DNA of 64,000 nt. Origin: Tetrahymena elliotti 4EA. Taxonomy: Eukaryota; Ciliophora; Oligohymenophorea; Hymenostomatida; Tetrahymenidae. Of the stretch, positions 1-13,469 are shown in pieces (the first letter of the stretch is position 1; the number at the start of each line of letters is the position of its first letter). Position numbers and translations under genes: made by a program. Location of the stretch: assembly GCA_000231825.2 (NCBI GenBank), contig JH720298.1, forward strand, positions 749,885 to 813,884, read 5' to 3'. The notes under the pieces are model-generated. The model was not told where the DNA came from, made no database searches, and was given only the letters and a program-made list of their open reading frames with translations.

Positions 1-116
1 ACGGGTTCATATTCATAAGTACAAGCAACAGCTTATTTTTATTTTTCAGTGCATTTAATGTTAGCAGCAGCACAGACTCCAATAATTATGGCTAAGATAA
101 TAGTAAATTTGTTCAT
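1..116 (-). CDS. secreted Kazal-like protein, N-terminal part only (runs off window)
   Basis: The minus strand opens with an ATG at 114-116 and reads 38 codons to the left edge without a stop. Residues 1-18 are a clear signal peptide: Met-Asn-Lys, then a run of Ile/Leu/Ala/Val ending in Cys-Ala-Ala-Ala. The mature part has two cysteines, and a Cys-Thr-Tyr-Glu-Tyr-Glu-Pro-Val stretch lies right at the edge. This resembles the start of a Kazal-type inhibitor domain, where Pro-Val is normally followed by Cys-Gly. Two glutamines are written as TAA. The signal peptide is directly visible. The Kazal assignment is inference from one short motif and needs the sequence left of position 1. An extracellular or lumenal location is likely. 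Confidence 0.6.
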
Positions 117-1198
117 TTATTTTTAATGTTGATTATTTTCTTTGTTTATTTAAAGTTATTTTTTAGTTTGAATTATGATAAATTAAAATTGAAAAGTAAA
201 TCATATATTTATATTTAAAATAAAAGATTCTTACTAAAATGATAGACAAAACTTGTTTTTATTTCTGTTTGAAATCTGTAAGATTAATTGCAAATTTTAA
301 TTAATTTCACATTCATTTTGTGTTAAAAATATATTTGATTACTCACGCCTTTATTATAATTTTGATTAATTTAATTTAATGTTTGTGAAATCGAGTTTGA
401 TTGAAATAGAAAATTTTATTGGAATAGATATGTAGGTAATCATTTAACATAAAAGAATTAGAAATCAAAAAAGACAATCAATCAATGGCAGCCAAAATTT
501 TTCAAAATATCATTTAAAAAGTTTTGACTTAAAGATTTTAAATGGTATTTTTTATAAAACAAACTATCAGAATCCTTTTTTTAAAAATTATTTTATTTTT
601 TATGTTTTCATTAATCATAAACTTTTTAAAATTAAATTTCGTAATTGTTGAAAAAGTAAAAAAAAAAAAGCAAAAAATAAGTGTATTTATATGATAAGCA
701 ATTGAATAGAGAGATTTTTTTATTAATGAATTTAAAAATTATTTTATTAAAATTTATGAAACAATTTTCAAATTCTAAGCATCCCAATTAATACTCGTAG
801 TTTTATTAAAATTGAAATTTATATTAAAATTTTACCTTATATTATAATAAAATAAACAGCTTTTAAAGAATTAGAAATTTCTAAGATAAAAATAACTTCA
901 AGGAGATTTAAAGAAATCCCTCCCTTTTGACTCTTAAATAAATTTGAAAGCAATGATTAAAAATTAAGAAATAAGATGTTAGTTTTCAGGAGATAAGATT
1001 TAACTTGATATGAAGATTTACTTAAGATTGTTTGTTTTACTTACATGAATATTATGAAAACTAGTTTTAAATTGATTAATAGAGAATAAGATGTAATTAA
1101 AGATGAATGAGTCAATGGATTTTTAGGATTTTGAATAGTATTGATTTTTTAGCTGTTAATATACTTTATAATTAATTAGTTTTATGTCAAATTTATTT
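117..1198. other. AT-rich spacer, no gene seen
   Basis: About 1.1 kb of strongly A/T-biased DNA with homopolymer runs. It separates two minus-strand genes, so it should hold the 3' end of the large kinase-LRR gene and the promoter of the Kazal-like gene. I see no coding composition, tRNA or long repeat. Confidence 0.7.
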
Positions 1199-4100
1199 TC
1201 AACAAGGTGTAGAGTTTTCAGTTTGAATACTAAAGTTTTTAATAGAAGGATGTGATTATAAATATAATTCTATAAAGTTAGCAAACTCAGTTTTAATTTG
1301 ATTACCCTTCATGTAAATATTAAAGTTACTTAGGTTAGTATTTTTAGTTAATGCATTTTATATTATTTGTAATGCACTATTTCCTATGAAATTAAAATCT
1401 ATTGCTAAAAATAAATCTTTTAAGTGTATTGAATTATATTCTATGATATCACAAATATATTTTGTACCATCAATACCTAAGAAATTATTTCCTAGCCTAA
1501 GTGTTATTTTTTTTATTTTACTTTATTTAAGCAAACAGAAATATTTAGCTGTGTTAGGCTGAATCATGTTATGCGATAAATCTAACTCGAGTTCTTCAAT
1601 CATAGGATTTTAATAAAGAGTATCTATAATTTGCTTAATATTTTCTGAACCTATTTTTTACCTGCTAAAATCTAGAGAAATCTTTCTTAGCTTTTCTTTG
1701 AGAACTTAAAAAAAATCAATAATTACTTTTAAATCAGTTTTCTATGGCTAGAAACCTAGAGCTATCGATATACCTTATAAATTGTTGTTAAATTAAAGAC
1801 CATTTAAGAAATATTTCAAATTTAAAATAGAAGCATTTAAAGCAAATTTGATTTCTTAAATTTCTGGATTCTTTTTAGCTAAATCCTCTAAAGCCACTAT
1901 ATTATAATTTTCTTCAATTATTATTGTTAATTTTTGTTTGCACTTATGAAAGACTAGAATTTATCCTGAAGGATTTTAACTATTATGATATTGAACAATG
2001 GCTGCAGATCTATGTTAGGAAGTCTAAGGAGAATTTAATTCAAGAACTGTTTTATTTTTAGTTTATTTTTTTTATATTTCCTCAGAAGAGAGTTTTTATC
2101 TTGATAAATTGGTACTCTGTCTCGATTAACTTAGCTTTCTACTCATCCATATAGCTCTTGTTTTAGGATTGCTTGAATATATATTAGTTTCTTGATCTTC
2201 ATTTATTACTTAACTCTTTAACCAATTATTTTAATTTCCTGCTAAATTTAAATTTTTATCATTTATATCATTCTAAGTGTTGTTGTTTTAAAATTAATCA
2301 CTAATCTCATAATTTGAATTATCCTCTGCGTATTTATCAGATATTTTTCTCCTGTTTCTCATGTTTATATCGGCATTTTAATAAACAGGTGAAAGAGCAT
2401 TAAAATTATTAAATGGAGAATTCAAAGTATTGTTATTTGCTTGATTAAAGTTGTTTAGATTAAATAGGGAAGAATTACTAGGTTTTTATACAAAATTGAC
2501 TGCATTTTAGGAAGAAACCATATTTGAAAACGTTGAATTATTTGCCATAACACCCAAAGATGGTATTTAATTTTGTGAATGTTTATGTTGGCTGTATTTT
2601 CGATGATTAAATATTGGGCTATTCATATTAAAGGAGTTTTAATTTTTAAATAGAGTAGTTTAGTTGGCAAAGGCAGTGTTGAATCTAGCACAGCTTGTAA
2701 AATTAGTATTACTGAAATCATTAATGGTTTTTTCATATTCTGAATAATTATATTTTAACTGTTTTCTTTATCTTTATTTTATTTCAAGTTCTTTAAGGAT
2801 TTGTTAATTATAGAGTGCTATACCAGAACTAAACATCAAATCATAATCTTTGACATTATTAAAAAGAAGAATTATTTCTGTGTTAGGCTTTGAGCTCTTT
2901 AATTCATGAATTATTGTATGAGGATAGCTTAGCTAAATGTTATCAAGCAATATAAATTTATAATAATCAATATTATCATTTGACAGAACAGCTTCTGCTA
3001 TTTCCATTAAACACTCTGGGTTCAGGTTGCAGTTTTGCAAATTAAATGTGAATGATTTCAGACTTTCATTGAAAGAAAGACATCCTTGGAGACATTTCAA
3101 TGAATCAATTTAAATACCAGAAAAATTAATGATTAAATCTTCTACTACTTAATTATATTTAAAGCTGTCAAATAAATTTTAAAGAAAATTTTATTAAATA
3201 ATTTTGGAAATAGAAGGAATAGTAAAATCCAAATGAACACTTTTAAGTTTTTAGTTGGCTTTAAAACATTCAATTAGACCACTAAGACAATCTTTACTGT
3301 TTCCAGTGACAATATTTAATTCATTTTTAAAACTATTCAAGTTCATACAAAAAAGTCTATTTGATTTAAAATCTATGTAATCTTCAAGTCTTTGATTCTT
3401 TTATTCGGATTAAGGAGAATAGTCTTCGCTTGTATTAATGTTGCTTGTTAAGTATACACCATTGCCATCATTAGTTGAATCTGAGTTATTTCTATTTCTT
3501 TTCTAAAGAGATCCACTAAAGGTTCTCATTTTGGGTATTTATTTATCTTATTTTGAATAATTATATTTGCTGATTTTTTGTGAAGTTTTAATTTATTTAT
3601 TGGAGAAATTAAAATATTTAAACTTTTCATTTAAATTTTAATTTGAGGGTTTAATGATAATTTATTAATTTTCATTCAAAAAAGTGATGTTTTCTACACT
3701 TGTAAATATACTTTCATTGTAGTTGTTTAGAATAATTTTATACTTCTAGCAAGCATTTAAATTATTAACAATTGCTTACATGTTTACATTGAAACTTGAT
3801 AAATGAAGAGAGAATCTTTGTAGAGATTCATTTTTATATCCAGCTGGAAAGAAATTTAGCAATGTTTAATTTGTTTTTGCTTGTTTTTTAATAGAAATAT
3901 CTTGTTATTTAGGATAGCTTTATTAAACAGAGTTGTTAATTGATAGTTTTATGTGTTGGATTTTAGTTTAAAACAAAGAAATCAAAATCATTCTTGTGTT
4001 TTACTCATCGATTTGCTTAGACTGCATATTCAAGTTTAACTTTAAAGTGTGTGGTAGATTAACTTGCTGATTTAAATTTGAATTTAGAGATTATTTTATG

Positions 4101-7100
4101 CAACGATTTAAATGCTAAATGTCTTGGTTATTTAATATACTTTCTGAAAAGTTTAGTTTTATCACGGGAATTCTCATTTTACTAAATATTTAGCTGAGTA
4201 AATCATAGAAATCTTAGCTCAAATTAGGAAATGAGTTGCTGGATTTTCTTGACAGAGATCCCATTCTAGTTAATCCAAAAGAGTTGAGAGAAGAGCAGTT
4301 TGCCATATTAACCAAAGTAGAAGTATTTGGAATTCTAATATATTGAATTCTTAAAGATATTTTCTCTAAACAATTTAAAGATGAAATTTATGTGTAAAGT
4401 GGAGATTTATCTTCACCTGCATTTAAAGTAATTTCTAAAGCCTAAAGACTTTCTTTATTGTCTTCAATAACAGAATCTAAATTAGTAATCTAAAAATTAG
4501 TTTTTAATTTCACAAGCTAATTTTTTTATTTTAATTCTGGGAATTTCAATTTATAATGATAATCTTCAATTTACATGTGAAATATTCTTAAATTCACTTA
4601 TTCATTTAAAAAATCTTAAAATGTATTGACAGAGATATCTTTACATTTTATTTTTATTTCTTGAAGGCAACATTAATTGAAACTTAAACCAGAAAAATTT
4701 TTAAAGTCTAAAGTTTCTTCAAAAGAAATTATCTATAAAGTCTTAATTTAACTCAAAATATTTTTAAGATTTAGAGGAGGAATTTTGTGATTAGAAGAAT
4801 CACCTTAACTAAATTAATTATCATCAAATTCTTCCATAAAATTGTTGAATATGCTAAAGTTCATTTGAATTTAAAGTGTTTGATTATCTTTCTTTATAAT
4901 GTCATTCACATTATACTTTTCTTAGCAAAAGAGAGGAACAAAATTTAAGATTTTCAATGTCTGACAATTAGAAGTTTTTTCTAAAAATATGTTCAGGAAA
5001 TTGATGAAAAAAGGCTTGTTTACATCAATAAAGATATCAAGTTAATTATTGTTGCAGAAATAATCATAAATTTTCTAGCTTTCACTAATTTCTAAAAGAT
5101 CTAATTCATACAAAAGACTAGGAAATATCTTTAACATGTTGATGTTGAATTAGTCCCACTCTTTGATCACATATAGATTTTAATTAGTTGAATAATCAAA
5201 TTGCTTTAATTCGCTTAAAAACATCATAATTGAATCTAAATTTTCTACATATTAAATTAAATTTGAGTCAAGAATATCCTTCACCATTCCTTCTACACCA
5301 TCTAAATCTCCTTACAAAATAGATTTTTCAAAAATGTCTATCAAATCAGTTGAATAGAATTTCTTTAATATGTCTAACAGTTATGTATATTTACGCTAAT
5401 AAAAAAGTTTATTGTCTTCCTAGTTTCTTTTATTTAAAAATATTTAATTTATTATTTGATATTTCTTAACGAAAAATAAATGAATAATTTCTGACAAATC
5501 CTGAAAAAAAAATTTTTTTTCTGTGATTTTTAAATTGGATATCATCAAAACATCTTTCTTTTTTTAAATAAAATTTATCTTCTTTGACTCTCACTCAATC
5601 TCTCCAAAAGATTTTTTCTGTAAATTTAAAATAACTAATTGGATTCTCAAAAGAAAATTGTCTTCTTTTTTTTATTTTACTCAGTTGAACATCTTCATTA
5701 TTGATTGTTATTTATTTAGTATGTATCCATTATTCAAGTTATTTATTTTTTTGTGGGATTAACTTTTTAGTTGGTTTGAGGATTGATAAAATATATCTTT
5801 TGACTGGCTTGAGAATTATATTAATAGTAAAAAATGCCTATTCAATTTATCTTACTAAAAAACTCAATATTTTTTCATCAAGATTTAAATCGGTAAATAA
5901 AGTTTAGTAATCATTTTTATCTATTTCTTATCAATATTATTATTAAAATTTGATTGTTTTTTGAATTAATCAGTTTTAAATCTTCGTTTGTAAATTATTT
6001 AAATTTTCTTGTTTAATTAAGTAAGTAACTCATTAGAAAATCTTTCACTTAATATAATTTTTAAAGCAAGTACTAATTTTTAATTTGATTTTTGTTGGAA
6101 TAGAAAATTGCTTTAAATTAAATACGGAGAGCAAATAAGAGAATCTATTTTTTTTTGTAGATAAATTCATTTAAATTTTAATTGACTATTTAAGTTGTTT
6201 TGGAATGTTTTTGCTAATTTGCTTAATTATTTATTTATTTACCTGCATAACATGAATAGGAAAACTAGCATCAAAGATTATTTTTCACATTCTTTAATAG
6301 ATTTTTCATCAAATTATTCACAATCAATGAATTTAGCAGGTACGAAAGTTGGGGTGCAAAGAGTTAAATATTCATTAGGCTCATTATCAATGAAAATAGC
6401 CCCTCCTAAATCAATAAAATATGGTATGAAATCAAAACCAATTACTATGTTATTTGGCTTGATATCGCTGTGAGCTATTTTGTAGAAATTATTCATAAGC
6501 TCTAGCTTTTTAATTAGAAAATACATTTGCTTCAAAATAAAGTACTCGAAAGGCAATTTGTAATTCTCTTGCAGCTTTTTAAAATGCACTATTTTGTTTA
6601 TTTGCCTATAGGAAATAAAACCAGCTTTTTAGCTGAATACAAGATTATTTGTATCATGATCAAGCAATCTCAAAGAAACAGCAGCTGCATCCATAAAGCA
6701 ACCTTTTTTTTAGAATTCCTGCAAAGCTTTGATTTCCCTTTAGAAGAATTCCAAATTCTTAACTTATTTAACTGCTTTAATAATTTTCTTATCAAAATCA
6801 ATCTGTAAAGATACACCTCCATTATTAAAATTACCATCTTCTATAACTTAAAGCTAATATTTTTCCTATCTGTAATAATTAAATACAGAGTTATTTAACT
6901 GATTCTTTCCATCTTCATCTTCTTCATCAACTTGCTAAAGCTTAGCCTCATTATTTTAGTCATTTTCCTCATCTGTGTTTAGAGAATTCTCTGTCCATAT
7001 AACTTAATCTCCAAACTAAAGCAAATCATCCACTCCTAATGACTGCTTTTTTCTTAAGATTATTTTTACATAAATACATAAAAAATGATCAAATTGAATA

Positions 7101-7441
7101 ATTATCTACTTAAAATCTGTCTTAATGGTCATTTGCATAAGATCTTCAATTAACATTTTCCCTTATTACTGTTGATCAGCATCTTTTTTCTTCTTCCTTT
7201 TATCTATTGTCTTATCATCACTTAGAAGAGATTATTTTTTTTTGTATGAATAAGATTTTTAATACAAGATACTCTTTCCCTATTCAAAATTTGATGTATT
7301 AGAGATAAAAAATGACCAAATTATTCAATTAATTACTTTTTTGACTCTCTGCATAGTCTATTGCTTTCCAGGGTCTGGTTAAATATGATACAAACTCCTC
7401 TCTAAGCTTTATTAATCTCCAACAAAATCACAAATATTCAT
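1199..7441 (-). CDS. protein kinase domain joined to a long leucine-rich-repeat-like region (probable single gene)
   Basis: ATG at 7439-7441; a 57-bp intron lies at 7280-7336. The kinase part then reads on to about 6243, with an Ala-Val-Lys segment, His-Ser-Asp-Ile-Lys-Pro-Asn-Asn (residues about 305-312, the HRD loop with Ser for Arg), Asp-Leu-Gly at about 325 in place of DFG, and Pro-Ala-Lys where APE is expected. A second intron, probably 6111-6242, leads to the rest of the C-lobe. A bridging coding stretch at about 5625-5935 is in another frame. From about 5545 to the TGA at 1199-1201 one frame stays open for over 1,400 codons. It is Leu/Asn/Gln-rich with ribonuclease-inhibitor-like LRR periodicity (Leu-x-Leu-x-Leu, Asn at turns) and a low-complexity Ser/Asn middle. 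Treating it as one gene is inference: only about 300 bp separate the halves, too little for a spacer here. Exon borders between 5550 and 6242 are unresolved. The catalytic Asp, Lys and Asn are kept, so kinase activity is possible but non-RD. Confidence 0.65.
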
Positions 7442-8452
7442 CCTTAAAGCTAAATTTTAAACTATTTGTTAATCTATTGATTGATTGATTGATGTAGACT
7501 TGTGTATTTTAAGATTATCTTAAATTTACAATTAATTTTTTTTCTGGCTAGATAATCAACCTAGGAGTTAAATTATAATAAAAAAAGATGATTTGTTATC
7601 CAATAAATGATTGTGGATCTAAAATGTTATTCTTAAATTTTAAAATTCAAAAATATTTTAGAGTAAAATAGAAAATTAATTTCAAAGACAAAAAATATTC
7701 AATTTAAGATAGGTATTGTTAAAATAAACATATACTTCAAAGTTTTCAATAATCACCCAAGAATGGCTTATATCCATTTCATAATATTTTAATTAGTAAA
7801 ACCTTTAGCTGTTTTGTGTCTTAAACATAACATTTCTTGAATGAAAAATTACTAAAAAATACCTTCTTTTGATAGATTTTGTGATTCATGCATATTATGA
7901 ATGAATGAACACTTTAATTTTAAAATAATACTCTATTTTTTTAAATTAATTTATAATAAGAGACGAATTATTAAATCTAGAATTTTTATGGAATATTTAG
8001 AAATATTTAAGATTAGAACAAAGAATTATTTTTTTAATCAGATTCTGGTCTAATGAAAATTGTTTTTAAAATTAGGAATTTACAAATTTTAATAAATTAT
8101 TTACATTCAATATGTTATTCAGATTAAAAGTTAATTAACATATTTTAATTAATTGACATGCATTTTTAGCTATTTTTTAAATGCTTGAAGAAAACATCAT
8201 ATTATTTTATTCATATTTTATTATTAGTAAAAAGGTGAAAATATATATTATTTATGATAAAGATTGAAAAGAAAAGAATATTGACAAAAACGATAATTAA
8301 ATTTAATAGAAATCAATAGGAGGATATATATATTTTGTAATTTGGTTGTTCTTGTAGATAATTTTATCAAATTGTTAAGGAAAAATAAGTTGTTGTTAAT
8401 TAGTTAAGTTGAATATGAAATTCAATTTTTAATAATACGTTTTATTAGGATT
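7442..8452. other. AT-rich spacer with short TGAT repeats
   Basis: Upstream region of the kinase-LRR gene. It holds a short (TGAT)n tract just after 7475 and otherwise only A/T-rich sequence without coding character on either strand. Confidence 0.6.
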
Positions 8453-8935
8453 ATGCATTATATTAGCTCAATTAATCACATCAGTTTAGTGAGCCTTGGA
8501 TTTCTATGTGTATAATTTATTAATTAGATTTTATTTTTTGTTGCTATTCGTATAGCTGCTTTGTGATTTAAGGTAGTTGTTATTCAGTTTATTGCTATTC
8601 TTAACTTACTTATTTCATCAATAAACTATTTTTTTTCATGTTGTACTCAATATTTTATTCATTTTAGCAATTTTATTAGGAAATTTATTTTTGACCCCCT
8701 TCTTGGTATTTCTTCTTCATTTAAAATTACAAGAATTATTAATGAATTTGTTGAATTTATTATGGCTGTTAACTAAGTATTTAGGAATTTCGTTGTCTAA
8801 GAGATAGAGTATTTAAATGAGCTAAATTAGGAACTTAGTATCCATTATGAAAGCTATCATTTTCAAGATTAGCAGCACTTAACCTAAGTTAATTAAAAAA
8901 TAATTGAGTTTTAAAAAAAATAAATTGATTTTTTA
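8453..8935 (+). CDS. small hypothetical protein, structure uncertain
   Basis: From about 8650 the plus strand has clearly coding-like composition, higher in GC than the spacer. One frame has several TAA/TAG glutamines and a charged, helix-prone C-terminal half rich in Glu, Asn, Gln and His. The only upstream ATG in frame is at 8453-8455, but that frame meets a TGA at 8564-8566. An intron must remove it; a GTGTAT...GGTAG intron fits the phase. The frame has no TGA before it runs into the antisense last exon of the transporter gene, so the true 3' end is unclear and 8935 is only the end of the convincing part. No family recognised. It could instead be a gene remnant. Confidence 0.3.
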
Positions 8936-8950
8936 CTTAAATTTTCTTTC

Positions 8951-11075
8951 TTAATCATTCTCTCTTTGTAAATATGGTAATTTGATTAATCCATTATAGA
9001 CTAAATTTCCTGCAACTATAAAAAAAAAACCAAATATCTTAAGAATGTTTGCACGATAGTCAAGAGTTTCCCATTCACGGGCTCCTGTAAATGTAACAGC
9101 TAAACCAACAATCCAAATAAAAACAGTTCTAATTTGATCAATAATCGAACGTGTCAAACCACTGAAAAATTTAGTTGTTGAGAGACCATTAACATTGTAA
9201 AAAGCAATAGTGAAAAATCCAATAATAACAAAAGCAAGCAAAGCACTATCCTTACCAAGTTAAGTAAAGAATAAAGAAACACTTTCCATCTTGTAAGTTG
9301 AGTAAACTATTCCATCACTTCCAATATTTCTAATTTCTGTGCAACCTCTATTATTAGGGAAAGGGCAATCAGTAGCATTAAAAATAGGGAGACAAATAGC
9401 ATAAATTATGAGTCCATATAACCTGTTCAATTAAATTAATTTTTTTTAATATTTGAAATTTTGAAATAATTAATCTTATTTGCATCCTTCCTTTCACTCA
9501 TTTTTTAAATTATTTAATTGAGTTATTCAATCACATCTGCATCCTTTTATTAATTTATTTTAATTCTATCATATTTCTATGCTTTCATTCCTTTTTTAAA
9601 TTATTCAATCATATCTCCATCATTTTTATTCATTTTTTTATTCAATGAATTATATATTTTTTCATTCATTTTGCAACAAACAGCTTTCAAAAAGATTGAA
9701 ATCAAAAATTTTTAATTTTGTTTGAGTTAATTTTTTGATAGGAATCAGCTCTTTTAATACATTTTTCTGATTTTAACATATCTTTAAAGAAGTATTGGGC
9801 TTACATCTAAATTATATTTTGAATAAGTAGAATAAAAGGGATGGAGTATAAGCTAGATAAACAAAAGGTTATAAATGCGCTGGATACTAGATATTTACTT
9901 TCAATTTAGCTGTTTTTTGATTGAGTGGAGAAATAAATATGTGAGGATTAATTAATTAAATAATTTCAAAGTAAGTTTAAATTAAATATTAAAAATAGTA
10001 AAATAAATAAATATCTATTTATACTTTTTTTGTTCTAAAAAAAGAACTTGTTCATATTAATTATTTAAATGAAATTATCAATTAATTACCCTTCCATGCC
10101 TACTAGTTTAGTAGGGTGAATGTTATATCTTGAGTATATTAATTCTTCATATGAATATTAAATACCATTAAAAACCATAGAAATCATCAGTAGAATTATT
10201 GCCATCAGTTTATGAGAAGCATTATTATGATTATCTTCTGAATCAAAGAAAAAGAAATTAGACATTCCCACAATGACTAAACCAACAACAACTTATGCAA
10301 TACCTACATATCTGTAAGCCAAGAATTTCTTTTTAAACATCCATTTAGAGAAAATACTTGTGAATATAATTGTACCACCTCTTATCATTTAATAAACGCT
10401 ACTATCTATGAAATTCAAAGCAGTGAAGTTAAGAGTTGAAGAAATGAAATCGCAGATTGCTGGGACCCAGACAGGTAAATAGTCTTTAAATTATTTCATG
10501 GATTTCTTAGATGGGTCTATTTCCATATTCAGTGTGTTTGTCTTTGTCTTGTAAATATACCAGTAAAGAGGCATATGCATACCCAAAAACATAATTATAC
10601 ACTATTAATAAATAAATAAATGATTAATTGTTCATATGAAAGTTATATTCTAATATGTTTCTTTGTTTATTTGCTCTTTAGATTTTATTTCTTATGAAAT
10701 CAGATTGTTTTCAACAACAAAAGTGAGATTTTTATGAGATTTAGCATCTCTAAACCAATCATTTTTGTTGATGTTTTTAAGAAATTAAATTTTAATTTTG
10801 TGAATGTAAATTAAAGAATATTTTACTTAAATAAAAGGATGATTAAAAGCTACTCCATCAATTACAGTAGTATTTTAATACTTATAAACAAGGGTATTTG
10901 ATGCACCAAAAAGAATATACCCAATTACATGGTAGCGCATAGTTGAGCTTATTGGAGTTGATAGTATTTATTCATCTTTTTTGGCTATACATGGTGACCT
11001 GTTTTATTAAACTCCTACCATTACCACTTAAGAGTTTGTCTCAGTTGTAGTTTTTTGTTAATCTTGTTAAGACAT
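8951..11075 (-). CDS. SLC35F6: SLC35F6-like drug/metabolite transporter superfamily membrane protein, copy A
   Basis: Three exons, 10827-11075, 10090-10601 and 8951-9422, join in phase to give 410 residues; the second intron (9423-10089) is long at 667 bp. The protein has about ten hydrophobic segments. Family marks are Asn-Thr-Leu-Val-Tyr-Lys-Tyr-Gln near TM1, Met-Ile-Arg-Gly-Gly at the start of the second half, and His-Pro-Thr-Lys-Leu-Val-Gly-Met-Glu-Gly. In the last exon come Asn-Val-Asn-Gly with Thr-Thr-Lys, an Asp-x-x-Arg-Thr-x-x-Ile-Trp motif and a closing Gly-Asn-Leu-Val-Tyr-Asn-Gly. These match the SLC35F6 (C2orf18) branch of the DMT/EamA superfamily, known in animals from lysosomal and mitochondrial membranes; its substrate is unsettled. 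The N-terminus is a 40-residue polar Gln/Thr/Ser tail, cytosolic by analogy. A diverged copy lies 2.5 kb upstream on the same strand, so this is a tandem duplicate. Confidence 0.9.
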
Positions 11076-12917
11076 TGTATTTTATTACAGAGAGGTTAAA
11101 GCTAAAGTATATATCCAATTTAGAGGTAATTTAATCTTACTAAAAGGTTTTCTTGTTGAGTAATGAAGTATTAAGATTAAAAAGAGTTAAGCTGATTGAT
11201 AGACTTATTTGTATTTACTTTATTATTTTTAGTGAGCTCCTCTTTTTATGAAAGATGAGTCTTTTAATTTGCAAGATATTTTAATTATTAAATTATAAAT
11301 TTTGTTTGAAAAATAATTGCTATTTTAAGACTAGTTGTTATTTATTCTTTATTTGATTTTATTGTCTGGCAAATGAAATTCAAATATACATGAAAATTAA
11401 TTATTTATTAATTAATTAGTCATCTCTTATTGTTAAAATTATTAATTTGATAGTAAATTTTTTCAATTCTTTTCATATTAATTGAGAGTGCATGTTTTTA
11501 TTGTTTTCAATTTAATTGACTTAAAAGTTTTCAATCGTTTTCTTTCATAAATGAATAGTAAATAGATAATTATGTAAATGAAGGATTAATGTTATGTTTA
11601 GAAAATAAATTTTTGGTTTTTAAAAACTGAATTTAAAATAGAATTGATATTGGATCATCAGCTTTTTTTAATACAAAATAATAATAGAAACAAGGGGAAA
11701 ATATATATTGATTTGACATATAATTAATTAAAAGTAAAAAAGTATCTTAGTCAAGTTCTAGTAATTCAGTAGTAAATAATCTAATGCTCTAAAAATATAA
11801 ATTTCTCAAGGGAGCTGATAAATGGAAAGGAGGAGTAGCTAAAAATAATTAAAACTTGTCATATTGATTATATTTTTAAAGTGTTCGTTCATTACACCTC
11901 AAATACTAATAAAAAATTTTTTAATTTTTACTTTTATATTTAGCTTATTCTGCAATTTTTTTAAAAGTAACCAAAGATAATATCTTTTACTTAAAAAACA
12001 ATTAAGCTTGAAATAGCAATAAAGCCTATGCTGATGAATAAAAAATTTTATTACTTGAATGGCAGGTAATCTTTAAAATGAAATTAATAATAATTATTCA
12101 AATAGTATTTTTCTTTTTTAGATATTCATTTTTAATTCAAATGTAAAACTAATGACCTAAATTCAATTAGCATCATACAAATCGTATTAACCAAATAAAT
12201 TTTCCAGTTGATCAGCTGATGGATGGTCAAAGGGTGAAAAAAGTACGATAAATTAATTCTAAACTCCTTTTGAAAATAAAGAATGCCTTTAGTTACTATG
12301 AAATATTTTTAAATTTAAGGCAATTTTAAAAAAATAATACATTCACAATAACCCTCTTTATAATAATATGAAGGTTGATATGCTTTACTTTACTTTACTT
12401 TACCATAATTTACTTTTTTTAAAATAAAAACACTTTACTAAATTATAAAATTGTTGAAAAAATTAAATAACAACTACCCCATAAATAAAACAGTATGAGA
12501 AGAAAATATCCAAATAGTAAACTAAAGATAACTTTACTTCCTCAAGGATAATAATACAAATATTTTCAAAAATTTAGAAAAATTTTCTCCATAGTAACTT
12601 TTATTGAAACAAATTACTAAAATTTAATTACAATCTGAGCTAAAAACCAAAAAAATCATTCAATTCATAATTTAATATTTATTGGTTAATCCCCACAAGT
12701 ACTTTTATTGGCAAAATTTTTTTAAAAATAAACCATCAATCCATCAATTTGTAAAAGAATATCATAAAATATAAGATTATCATTTTCTCCCTAATCTACA
12801 TATTCAATTATCTAAAGTTAATTGCAAGTATTTTTTAAACATTTATTATGGATTCAAAAAAATTAATACTCCCTTAATTAATTTTACTTCAAGTAATAAA
12901 AATGGATTATTTATTTT

Positions 12918-12969
12918 AAGTTTCTGTCTGTTCCTTGATTTTTTTAAAGTTTCTGTCTGTCCCTTGATT
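12918..12969. repeat. 23-bp direct repeat, two copies
   Basis: Copies at 12918-12940 and 12947-12969 differ at one base (T versus C). The core is TTTCTGTCTGTTCCTTGATT in the first copy. A 6-bp T/A spacer separates them. No function is evident. Confidence 0.7.
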
Positions 12970-13354
12970 GTCTTTGCTTTTGTCTCTCTAAATTTGTAAA
13001 TTAAAATTTTGGAATTTTAATAGTTATCTTCTCTTTCTAACAGATCTTTATAAAATATTGAAAAAAAATTTTTAATTGAAATTGTGTAATATACCTCCTG
13101 CCTACCTCTCTCATAAAAGTCTATGATTACTTTAAATTTAAATTGGAAGGAATTCCTTTTAAATGTTCATGTATTTGTTTTCTTCTTCTTAAAAATCAAG
13201 CAAAAGCAGTTAAAATTTTTAAAATTTCTGAAAGAATCTTTTTAGTTTTATTTTTACACTAAAAAGTCATTTTAGCATTACAGTTTGATTCCCACATTAT
13301 TTGTAAAATAAATTGCATAGATGTTAATTGTATGATCTATATTCTATTTATTAA

Positions 13355-13469
13355 CAAGGTGGATGCGAATATATTTGACTCATCCTTGCTAAGAGAAAAT
13401 GAAAGTATTTGACAACTTTCAATTATATTTGCTTTCAAATTATATTATTCTTTGAAAGCAAATATAATT
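13355..13469. repeat. cluster of three hairpins, the last a perfect 19-bp inverted repeat
   Basis: Hairpin 1 pairs 13355-13365 with 13381-13388 (8 bp with a 3-nt bulge). Hairpin 2 pairs GAAAGT at 13401-13406 with ACTTTC at 13415-13420. Hairpin 3 pairs 13421-13439 with 13451-13469 perfectly over 19 bp around an 11-nt loop. The patch is less AT-rich than the spacer around it. It could be a structured RNA, a mobile-element remnant or a regulatory cruciform; the sequence alone does not decide. Confidence 0.6.

Noticed and set aside
5701..6808. Several plus-strand open frames of 68-93 codons
   Set aside because: Antisense shadows of the kinase domain and bridging exons; hydrophobic composition typical of reverse-complemented Lys/Asn/Gln-rich coding DNA.
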